Of a DNA stretch of 7,860 bases, positions 1 through 4,999 are shown one piece after another. The position numbers and the translations under genes are program-made. The notes beneath the pieces were generated by a model. That model was not told the origin of the DNA and ran no database searches. It was given only the letters and a program-made list of their open reading frames with translations. The DNA is from Caldilineaceae bacterium (lineage in GTDB: Bacteria; Chloroflexota; Anaerolineae; Caldilineales; Caldilineaceae): contig JAHEML010000141.1 in assembly GCA_024643705.1 (NCBI GenBank), positions 1 through 7,860 of the forward strand, written 5' to 3'. How positions within the stretch are numbered: the first letter of the stretch is position 1; every line of letters begins with the position of its first letter.

Positions 1-61
1 TCTGCCAGTCAGGTTGGGGGAGTCTCGTCGCTGGACAAAACCCTGACTACTCTGCGGGCAA

Positions 62-90
62 ACTATAGCAGAGAATCAATCATGCGTCAA
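62..90 (-). promoter_or_regulatory. Predicted sigma70-type promoter firing off the left edge
   Basis: Read on the minus strand, a -35 box TTGACG (90-85) is followed by a 17-nt spacer and a -10 box TATAGT (67-62). Each box matches the sigma70 consensus at 5 of 6 positions and the spacer is ideal. Transcription would start near position 55 and run out of the window, so bases 1-55 are probably the leader of an unseen minus-strand gene. The promoter lies just beyond the hairpin that ends the RraA-like gene, a sensible place for a new transcription unit. Inference from motif matching only. Confidence 0.55.
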
Positions 91-121
91 CTGGCAAAAA
101 TGGTCCGAAATCATTTTACTT

Positions 122-166
122 TTCTCGAAAGTAAAACGTTTTCCACGAGGAAACGTTTTACGAGAA
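122..166 (-). terminator. Hairpin downstream of the RraA-like gene, probable terminator
   Basis: An 11-bp perfect inverted repeat (131-141 with 151-161) extends inward by two G-C pairs past a single bulged base to an ACGA loop. Outside it, ttctc (122-126) can pair with gagaa (162-166) around a 4-nt bulge. It begins only a few bases past the minus-strand stop codon at 171-169. On the minus strand the stem is followed by a short T run only, so it is an imperfect intrinsic terminator. Position and symmetry support a transcript-end role. Confidence 0.55.
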
Positions 167-168
167 TT

Positions 169-897
169 TCAGATCCCCCTTTTGCTGCGCCAACGCTCGA
201 ACTCGGCCAAAGTAGTTTCGTTGGGGGGGTATGTGCCAATAATCGTCGCGCCATCATGAATTTTCTGTAAGAAAAACTCCTCTCGAACCTCCTGCTCAAA
301 AGAGGCATGGGCCACAGATTCAGCCACCTGGCTTGGAATAACGACGACACCCTCGCCATCCCCGACAAGTACGTCACCAGGAAGCACGGCTACGCCCGCA
401 CACCCAATGGCAACCTGCATTTCGATGGGATGGTGGACGACAAACGAGGTGGTGGCGTGGGCCGCCCGAATGTATGACGGGAGTGACAATTCCCGAAAGC
501 CCGGCGTATCCCGCAGTGCGCCATCTGTCACCAGCCCGGCCGCGCCCCGCATGGTGATGCGCGTGCCCAGAATGTGGCCAAAGGATGCCGCGCCCGTTTC
601 GCCCCGAGCGTCGATCACCACCACATCTTCCGGGCCGACTGCTTCTACCGCCAACCGCTGAACATTCTTGGTATTGTCGTAGAGTTCGTCGGCCAAATCC
701 TCGCGTGCTGGGATAAAACGCAGAGTGAAGGCATAGCCAACCATACGCATCTCCGGGCGCAGAGGATACAGCCCGGCCAGAAATGTGTTGCGAAAGCCAT
801 GCTTCTGCAACTGGGATGTCAGCGTAGCCGTGGAGACCTGACGTAACTTTTCCTTGGCTTCTTCGGTCAACAAATGAGGGCGGAGGGAGAGAGGCAT
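169..897 (-). CDS. RraA-family protein, HMG/CHA aldolase-like (242 aa)
   Basis: Member of the RraA-like fold family. Most members outside enterobacteria are class II, divalent-metal-dependent aldolases or decarboxylases acting on 4-hydroxy-4-methyl-2-oxoglutarate-like acids; E. coli RraA itself binds RNase E. The family core is visible: a Gly-rich stretch near residues 102-120 runs into VTDGALRDT, where R129 and D130 match the conserved substrate- and metal-binding Arg-Asp pair. The second hallmark, GDVLVGDGEGVVVIP, lies around residues 195-209. At 242 residues it fits the aldolase branch better than the roughly 160-residue RraA of E. coli. The protein is probably cytosolic, as no signal or membrane segment is seen. 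The ATG at 897 has AAGGAT about 8 nt upstream, which supports this start. It is divergent from the transporter-type genes and has its own promoter and terminator-like hairpin, so it is probably a single-gene unit. The exact substrate is unknown; the name RraA should not be read as an RNase E regulator. Confidence 0.88.
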   Translation of the reverse strand: MPLSLRPHLLTEEAKEKLRQVSTATLTSQLQKHGFRNTFLAGLYPLRPEMRMVGYAFTLRFIPAREDLADELYDNTKNVQRLAVEAVGPEDVVVIDARGETGAASFGHILGTRITMRGAAGLVTDGALRDTPGFRELSLPSYIRAAHATTSFVVHHPIEMQVAIGCAGVAVLPGDVLVGDGEGVVVIPSQVAESVAHASFEQEVREEFFLQKIHDGATIIGTYPPNETTLAEFERWRSKRGI

Positions 898-934
898 AGG
901 GTGTTATCCTTGGGTTTGTGGGGTAGGCAGGTGC

Positions 935-963
935 AGTATACTTCGCCGCTCTCATTGGCGCAA
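935..963 (-). promoter_or_regulatory. Predicted promoter of the RraA-like gene
   Basis: On the minus strand, TTGCGC (963-958) is followed by a 17-nt spacer and TATACT (940-935). The -10 box matches the consensus at 5 of 6 positions; the -35 box matches only in its TTG. The start would fall near 928, leaving a leader of about 30 nt with AAGGAT just before the ATG at 897. The position fits well, but the weak -35 box limits confidence. Confidence 0.45.
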
Positions 964-1049
964 ACTGTCTCGAATCGCCTGGCTTTCAGTCATGGCATAC
1001 TGTTCGACCAAGTGGCAATTTACATCACTCCCAGATTCTCTCGTTTCAT

Positions 1050-1078
1050 TTGACAGTAGTCACAAAATCAGCTATTCT
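1050..1078 (+). promoter_or_regulatory. Near-consensus sigma70-type promoter for the plus-strand genes
   Basis: A perfect -35 box TTGACA (1050-1055), a spacer of exactly 17 nt, and a -10 box TATTCT (1073-1078, 4 of 6 with the key TA and final T present). Transcription would start near 1085 and read through about 225 nt of leader into the small membrane protein gene and then the ATPase gene. I found no other candidate of this quality before those genes. Confidence 0.6.
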
Positions 1079-1256
1079 ACCCCGCACACAGTCCCCATCT
1101 GTGATCCCTATGTCGATTGCTGGCACTTCCGGTTCCCCCTCCGATTGTTCTCCGGTCAATTCCGGGCCACTGCAACGATTTTCAATTTTGTTTGGGATGA
1201 TTTTCAGCCCTAAACAGATGCTATGGCATTTTGGCTGCCAGTGTTGATCCCAGTGC

Positions 1257-1298
1257 GGGCCGAATCTCCTGGGCCGAATCTTCCGGGCCGAATCCTAA
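1257..1298 (+). repeat. Three tandem 14-bp repeats in the leader
   Basis: The core gggccgaatc occurs at 1257-1266, 1271-1280 and 1285-1294, giving an exact 14-bp period. The 4-bp tails differ (tcct, ttcc, ctaa). The third copy runs directly into the TAAGGAA ribosome binding site of the membrane protein gene. Since 14 is not a multiple of 3, the array shifts frame, which argues against coding across it and against the upstream ATG at 1223. Confidence 0.85.
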
Positions 1299-1302
1299 GG
1301 AA
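1296..1302 (+). promoter_or_regulatory. Ribosome binding site deciding the start at 1310
   Basis: TAAGGAA lies 7 nt before the ATG at 1310. The in-frame upstream ATG at 1223 has no such site, and its extra 29 codons run across the tandem repeat array. The start at 1310 is therefore preferred. Confidence 0.75.
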
Positions 1303-1309
1303 CCGTTTC

Positions 1310-1669
1310 ATGAATCGTGGATCGGCAAAAACCGGTTCAGAGAATCCAGACTGGCGGACAATCGGTCAGTATATTCTGGCCTATCTACTATGGTTTCTCT
1401 TTTGTGCCTTGGCTTTTTTAGCAATCTGGCAAGTTCGCACCATGCTGGTGGACCACATCTTTTTCGGACGGGTTGATCCTTGGCAATTGCGTGCAATTGA
1501 CCGTTGGTCTATCTGGTTGATGGGTGCTGGCTGGGTGGTGGGCATTTTTCTCTCGGAAGGCTACCTGCGCAAAGGGGTGGAGAAGAATCGCCTTCTTGTA
1601 TACGCGGGCAAACTCTTTTTGATTCCCGCAATCATTGTTGCTGTTTCGTACTTCATCCAATTGTTCTGA
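1310..1669 (+). CDS. Small three-helix membrane protein of unknown function (119 aa)
   Basis: I do not recognise this family. The protein begins with a polar stretch of about 16 residues. Three hydrophobic segments follow, roughly residues 19-41, 66-84 and 95-118, long enough to be transmembrane helices. Between helices 1 and 2 lies a charged and aromatic loop (about 42-65, with several Asp and Arg), and between helices 2 and 3 a basic loop RKGVEKNR (86-93). The protein ends almost at the last helix. No cysteine pair, catalytic motif or lipobox is visible. The ATG at 1310 is chosen on its ribosome binding site; a longer in-frame reading from 1223 would give 148 residues. The gene is first after the promoter at 1050-1078 and lies 96 bp before the ATPase start with no clear terminator between, so cotranscription is likely. 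A role as an accessory to the transporter is possible but rests only on position. Confidence 0.75.
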   Translation: MNRGSAKTGSENPDWRTIGQYILAYLLWFLFCALAFLAIWQVRTMLVDHIFFGRVDPWQLRAIDRWSIWLMGAGWVVGIFLSEGYLRKGVEKNRLLVYAGKLFLIPAIIVAVSYFIQLF

Positions 1670-1716
1670 CCCAGGCTTTGAGCAGAGTCTTTGAACAGAG
1701 CAGCGAATCCACACCA

Positions 1717-1748
1717 AAGAATTGTCAATCATAAGAATTGTCAATCAT
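1717..1748 (+). repeat. Perfect 16-bp tandem duplication
   Basis: aagaattgtcaatcat occurs twice, head to tail with no spacer (1717-1732 and 1733-1748), ending four bases before the AGGAGA ribosome binding site of the ATPase gene. The lack of any divergence suggests a recent slippage or duplication event. Each unit carries attgtcaat, an imperfect dyad (attg-t-caat), so the array could also be a paired binding site. Confidence 0.9.
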
Positions 1749-1752
1749 ATTT

Positions 1753-1758
1753 AGGAGA
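1753..1758 (+). promoter_or_regulatory. Ribosome binding site deciding a TTG start at 1766
   Basis: AGGAGA is followed 7 nt later by TTG (1766-1768), in frame with the ATPase. The alternative in-frame ATG at 1691 has no good site and would put the 16-bp tandem duplication inside the coding region. The GTG at 1781 is too far away. Confidence 0.7.
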
Positions 1759-1765
1759 CGGGCAG

Positions 1766-2836
1766 TTGAGCCAGCGCACCGTGATTGATCCAACTACGAC
1801 CCAACCCTCTGTTGCCAATGGGCAGAAGCCCCCCCTTCTTGAAATCAAAGACCTAAAGAAATGGTTTCCCATCAAGCGGGGATTGTTCAGCCGCACGGTC
1901 GGCCACGTCAAGGCGGTAGACGGCGTGAGTTTCTATGTGCGTCCCGGCGAAACCCTGGGGTTGGTGGGCGAAAGTGGCTGCGGCAAAACCACAACTGGCC
2001 GGGTAATTATGCGCGCCTATGTACCAACGGGGGGCGAAATCTGGTTCGATGACCAGGACCACGGGCGCATCAACCTGGCGGATGTGGAAGAGGGCGACAT
2101 GAAGGGCTATCGCCGCAATATGCAGATGGTCTTCCAAGACCCTTACTCGTCCCTGAATCCCCGCATGAATCTGCTGCAAAATGTAGGCGAACCACTGCTG
2201 GTGCATGGGGTCGCCAACGGCCAGGAATTGGAAGACCGGGTGGCCGACTTGCTGCGAGTGGTTGGTCTGCGCCCAGAATACATGAACCGCTATCCCCACG
2301 CCTTCAGCGGCGGCCAGCGCCAGCGCATCGGTGTGGCCCGCGCCCTGGCGCTGCATCCCCAACTCATGGTGCTGGACGAGCCGGTCTCGGCGCTGGACGT
2401 TTCTGTCCAAGCCCAAATTCTCAACCTGCTGCAAGATTTGCAAGATCAATTTAACCTGACATACATTTTTGTGGCCCACGATCTCAGCGTTGTCGAACAT
2501 ATCAGCGACCGGGTGGCAGTGATGTATGTGGGCATGTTGGTGGAAAGCGCGACGACCGAGACGCTCTACACCCAGCCCATGCACCCCTACACCGAAGCTC
2601 TGCTCTCGGCGGTTCCCAAGCCTGACCCCCGGGATCGGGGTGAACCGATTGTGCTGGAAGGCGACGTGGCGAATCCGGCCAATCCACCCAGCGGCTGTTA
2701 CTTTCACCCCCGTTGCCAATACAACGATCAAGACCGCTGCCAAAAAGAGACCCCCGAACTACGCGAATTGGAACAGGGCCACTTCGTGCGCTGCCACTAC
2801 GCGGGTGAACTTAATCTGCGGGGTGTGACGGCGTAA
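1766..2836 (+). CDS. Oligopeptide/dipeptide ABC transporter ATP-binding protein, OppF/DppF type (356 aa)
   Basis: ATPase subunit of an oligopeptide- or dipeptide-type ABC importer; it would sit on the cytoplasmic face of the membrane and couple ATP hydrolysis to substrate entry. Numbered from the TTG start, the Walker A motif GESGCGKTT is at 68-76 (K74), the signature FSGGQRQR begins at F180, Walker B has D204 and E205, and the H-loop histidine is H238. The family C-terminal extension is present, with MHPYTEALLSAVPKPDP and a cysteine set C311, C317, C325 and C343. Equivalent cysteines in several Dpp/Opp ATPases are known to hold a [4Fe-4S] cluster. OppF rather than OppD is suggested by the KxWFPIKRG N-terminus and FSGGQRQRIGVARAL. 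Such ATPases normally act with an OppD-type partner; none is visible here. Binding-protein and permease genes of the same transporter class lie downstream beyond the radical SAM gene, so this could be one half of their ATPase pair. The substrate cannot be read from this gene. Confidence 0.93.
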   Translation: MSQRTVIDPTTTQPSVANGQKPPLLEIKDLKKWFPIKRGLFSRTVGHVKAVDGVSFYVRPGETLGLVGESGCGKTTTGRVIMRAYVPTGGEIWFDDQDHGRINLADVEEGDMKGYRRNMQMVFQDPYSSLNPRMNLLQNVGEPLLVHGVANGQELEDRVADLLRVVGLRPEYMNRYPHAFSGGQRQRIGVARALALHPQLMVLDEPVSALDVSVQAQILNLLQDLQDQFNLTYIFVAHDLSVVEHISDRVAVMYVGMLVESATTETLYTQPMHPYTEALLSAVPKPDPRDRGEPIVLEGDVANPANPPSGCYFHPRCQYNDQDRCQKETPELRELEQGHFVRCHYAGELNLRGVTA

Positions 2837-2848
2837 GATTCTGCAAGC

Positions 2849-2898
2849 ACTGGCTGGGTTTGGCTGGTGTTCTGCCAGTGGCGCCAAAACCAGCCAGT
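2849..2898 (+). repeat. Strong intergenic hairpin between ATPase and radical SAM genes
   Basis: Arms 2849-2864 and 2883-2898 pair over 16 positions with a single mismatch, around an 18-nt loop; part of the loop (tgg and cca) could pair further. It starts 12 nt past the ATPase stop codon and ends 22 nt before the radical SAM start. No T run follows, so it is not a textbook intrinsic terminator. It could lower read-through or protect the 3' end of the upstream message. Confidence 0.75.
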
Positions 2899-2920
2899 TC
2901 GTATCGAGAATAAACAGTGA

Positions 2921-4777
2921 ATGAACAGTAATCCCCACACAAACGGCAACATCACGTTGGAAGGGCTAACCAGCCCAGCTTTGGCGCGGCAAGGACGCAC
3001 GCCAAAAGTCACGCCAAAAGTAATGTTGCTCTTCCCGCCCAACTGGACGCCCACAATGCCCCACTTGGCCCTGCCCACCCTAACAGCGTGGCTGCGCCAG
3101 GAGGGAATTTCGGTGATCCAGCGGGATTTGAATGTGGAAGTCTTTGACTATATTCTGACCAAGGACTTTGTCGAAGAATCCGTCGAGCGGGTGCGGGCAG
3201 CTTTTGGCCCCAGGGGCAATGCCCTGCGCCGGGTGGGGCCGCCACCCGAGATGATACGCTGGGCGCTGGAAAGTGGCCCGCGGTTGGCCCGCCAGGTGGA
3301 GAAGGCCAAAGACGTTCTGCGCAGCGACGCCTTTTTCGACGGGCCAATTGGCCTGCGCAACTTCCAAATTGTGACCCAATGTTTGGAAATCGCCTCCCTG
3401 CCTTTTCACCCCACCAACTTGCACTTGCAAGGATATGTCTCCAATGGCCCCTCCGACAGCAGCCGTTTTCTGCTGGAAGGGGTGAAAGACCCCCGACACA
3501 ACATCTTTTTGGAGATTTATCGGCGCATCCTGTTGCCCGACATTGTGGCCGAACAGCCGGATGTGGTGGGAATATCCATCCCATCCATGGCTCAGATGTT
3601 GCCGGGGCTGACTGCGGCCTGGTTGGTGCGGGAGGCCGGGCTGAACTGCCACATCACAGTTGGTGGCCCTCATATCAGCATGCTGCGGGAAGAGCTTCCC
3701 AAAGCCCCGGATATGTTCCAATTGATCGACAGCGCGGTGATTTTTGACGGCGAACGTTCGTTGGCCCAGTTGGCGGACGTAGTGGCAAATGGGGGCGATC
3801 TCTCCCAGATTCCCAACTTTGTCTACCGGGACGGAGCGCAGATTCGCACCACCGCCCGCAAGGAGCCGGAGAAGATCGCCAACCTCCCCCTGCCCGATTT
3901 CAGCGACCTGCCGCTGGATCGTTATTTGGCCCCTCGGCTGGCGTTGCCGCTGTTGACCGCGCGGGGCTGCTATTTTGGCAAGTGTGCCTTTTGCAACGTG
4001 GGCTACGGCGAGGCGGAATCCTTCAGCCAGTTGCGCGCCCAAGCCCTGGCCGATCAAATGCTGGCCCTGCACGAAAAATATGGTGTCAGGCATATCTTCT
4101 TCTCCGACGAAGCCGTAACACCCCGCAACCTGCGGGATCTCTCCAAAATTTTGCAGGCCGAGGGCAGCCCGGTGACATGGGGCGGCTGTGTGCGCTTCGA
4201 GAAGATCATCGACCGACCCCTGCTCGATTCCATGGTGGCAGGCGGCTGCCGGATGATTCTCTTTGGCCTGGAGAGCGCATCAGAAGCGATTATCGATCAC
4301 ATGATCAAGGGAACACAGTTGCCCCACATGAGCCGGATTCTGCGGGAAAGTTCGGAGGCGGGCATCTGGAATCACACCTTCTTCTTCTTTGGCTTTCCCG
4401 GCGAAACCATCGAGAATGCCCAGGATACGGTTAATTTTCTCTACGCCCACAAACCCTACATCAACTCTGCAGCCATGGGCACTTTTCTAATGGAGCGTTA
4501 CTCTCCCGCCCACCGCTACCCGGAATCGTTCCACGTCAAGGAGATAATCGAAGACCCAAGCAAAGACCTGGCGATCTATTTTGACTATGAAGTGGAATCC
4601 GGCATGAATGAGCAGATGGCCGAGCTTGTCCACGACCGCTTTTTAGAGTCGTTGCCCACTAAGTCGTACCCTCAATATTATGTGAGCGATGTCTATCGTT
4701 TTCTCTACGCAAGCTATCTGCCGGAGAAGGGCATTCCCCATCCGCCCTGGCTGATACCGGAGGAGGCTACGGCGTAA
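2921..4777 (+). CDS. Cobalamin-binding-type radical SAM enzyme (618 aa)
   Basis: Radical SAM enzymes use a [4Fe-4S] cluster to cleave S-adenosylmethionine; members with an N-terminal B12-binding domain include methyltransferases and ring-forming enzymes. The N-terminal half looks like a B12-binding fold: VMLLFPPNWTP (from about 34) opens it, PDVVGISIPSM (213-223) and VGGPH (247-251) close it, and about 130 residues are inserted between the halves. No DxHxxG motif is seen, so cobalamin would bind without a lower His ligand. The radical SAM core starts at RGCYFGKCAFC with C350, C355 and C358. This is CX4CX2C rather than the usual CX3CX2C. FGLES (448-452) and FFGFPGET (489-496) are further core motifs. 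A tail of about 70 residues follows, with no extra cysteine cluster seen. The ATG at 2921 has only a weak GAGAA 10 nt upstream; ATG 3023 is an alternative start but lacks a site. It lies 84 bp after the ATPase and 222 bp before the binding-protein gene. Substrate unknown; no obvious precursor peptide gene is next to it. Confidence 0.9.
   Translation: MNSNPHTNGNITLEGLTSPALARQGRTPKVTPKVMLLFPPNWTPTMPHLALPTLTAWLRQEGISVIQRDLNVEVFDYILTKDFVEESVERVRAAFGPRGNALRRVGPPPEMIRWALESGPRLARQVEKAKDVLRSDAFFDGPIGLRNFQIVTQCLEIASLPFHPTNLHLQGYVSNGPSDSSRFLLEGVKDPRHNIFLEIYRRILLPDIVAEQPDVVGISIPSMAQMLPGLTAAWLVREAGLNCHITVGGPHISMLREELPKAPDMFQLIDSAVIFDGERSLAQLADVVANGGDLSQIPNFVYRDGAQIRTTARKEPEKIANLPLPDFSDLPLDRYLAPRLALPLLTARGCYFGKCAFCNVGYGEAESFSQLRAQALADQMLALHEKYGVRHIFFSDEAVTPRNLRDLSKILQAEGSPVTWGGCVRFEKIIDRPLLDSMVAGGCRMILFGLESASEAIIDHMIKGTQLPHMSRILRESSEAGIWNHTFFFFGFPGETIENAQDTVNFLYAHKPYINSAAMGTFLMERYSPAHRYPESFHVKEIIEDPSKDLAIYFDYEVESGMNEQMAELVHDRFLESLPTKSYPQYYVSDVYRFLYASYLPEKGIPHPPWLIPEEATA
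2999..3022 (+). repeat. 12-bp in-frame tandem duplication in the radical SAM N-terminus
   Basis: acgccaaaagtc (2999-3010) is repeated as acgccaaaagta (3011-3022), 11 of 12 identical. It encodes TPKVTPKV, directly before the first strand of the B12-type domain. The reading frame is kept. It lies in the linker-like first 34 residues, which look non-conserved. Confidence 0.8.
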
Positions 4778-4810
4778 ATTTTTGTGATTTCGGTCATTTC
4801 TTCGTCAACG

Positions 4811-4867
4811 ATTGCATATTGCGTATTCCGTTAAGCACCACTGCTTACGCAACATGAAATATGCAAT
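4811..4867. repeat. Palindromic 7-bp-repeat element before the binding-protein gene
   Basis: Three tandem heptamers, attgcat, attgcgt and attccgt, occupy 4811-4831. After a small inner hairpin (taagca 4832-4837 with tgctta 4842-4847), the heptamer returns inverted as atgcaat (4861-4867). The outer arms attgcatatt (4811-4820) and aatatgcaat (4858-4867) pair perfectly over 10 bp; gcgta (4821-4825) and tacgc (4846-4850) give an alternative inner pairing. It lies between the radical SAM stop and the binding-protein gene and may end or separate the two transcripts. It looks like a dispersed palindromic repeat, but copy number cannot be judged from one window. Confidence 0.75.
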
Positions 4868-4985
4868 ATACAACACTTTTCGGCTGTACCGGGCCTCGTG
4901 TGACACCCCAACACATCGGCGGCACGTCACCATACAGCAGGATGCAGTATCAGCTTTAGCAGTCCGTTTTGTTTTACCCATTTTC

Positions 4986-4994
4986 AGAGGAGGA
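4986..4994 (+). promoter_or_regulatory. Very strong ribosome binding site of the binding-protein gene
   Basis: AGAGGAGGA ends 5 nt before the ATG at 5000. It is the best Shine-Dalgarno sequence in the window, fitting a binding protein made in excess over its membrane partners. No convincing promoter was found in 4868-4985; TTACGC (4844-4849) and TATACA (4866-4871), 16 nt apart, is the best weak candidate. Confidence 0.8.
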
Positions 4995-4999
4995 ATACC

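Larger units (their letters stand above)
898..1309. other. Divergent intergenic region with two outward promoters and a long leader
   Basis: This stretch of about 410 bases separates the minus-strand RraA-like gene from the plus-strand genes. It holds a predicted minus-strand promoter (935-963), a near-consensus plus-strand promoter (1050-1078), a leader of about 225 nt, and a 14-bp triplicated repeat (1257-1298) directly before the ribosome binding site. Short open frames exist here (for example from 992, 1050 and 1223), but none has a convincing ribosome binding site or recognisable protein character. I saw no known riboswitch or RNA gene, though a leader of this length could hold one. Confidence 0.6.

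Noticed and set aside
1..270. A plus-strand frame open from the window edge to 270, with an ATG at 82
   Set aside because: It crosses the predicted minus-strand promoter and hairpin and overlaps the conserved RraA-like C-terminus antisense. There is no ribosome binding site before 82 and no recognisable protein.
374..955. A 193-codon minus-strand frame overlapping the RraA-like gene in another frame
   Set aside because: It is a frame-shifted shadow of the RraA-like gene with low-complexity His/Arg/Gly composition.
1853..2743. A 296-codon minus-strand open frame opposite the ATPase gene
   Set aside because: It is fully antisense to a gene with all ABC ATPase motifs. Its translation is His- and Val-rich without family motifs.
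2849..2898. The hairpin after the ATPase gene as a standard intrinsic terminator
   Set aside because: No T run follows the stem on the plus strand, so I list it only as a strong inverted repeat.
3080..4093. A 337-codon minus-strand open frame opposite the radical SAM gene
   Set aside because: It mirrors the coding frame, has Gln/His/Gly-rich composition and no motifs. The sense gene is clear.
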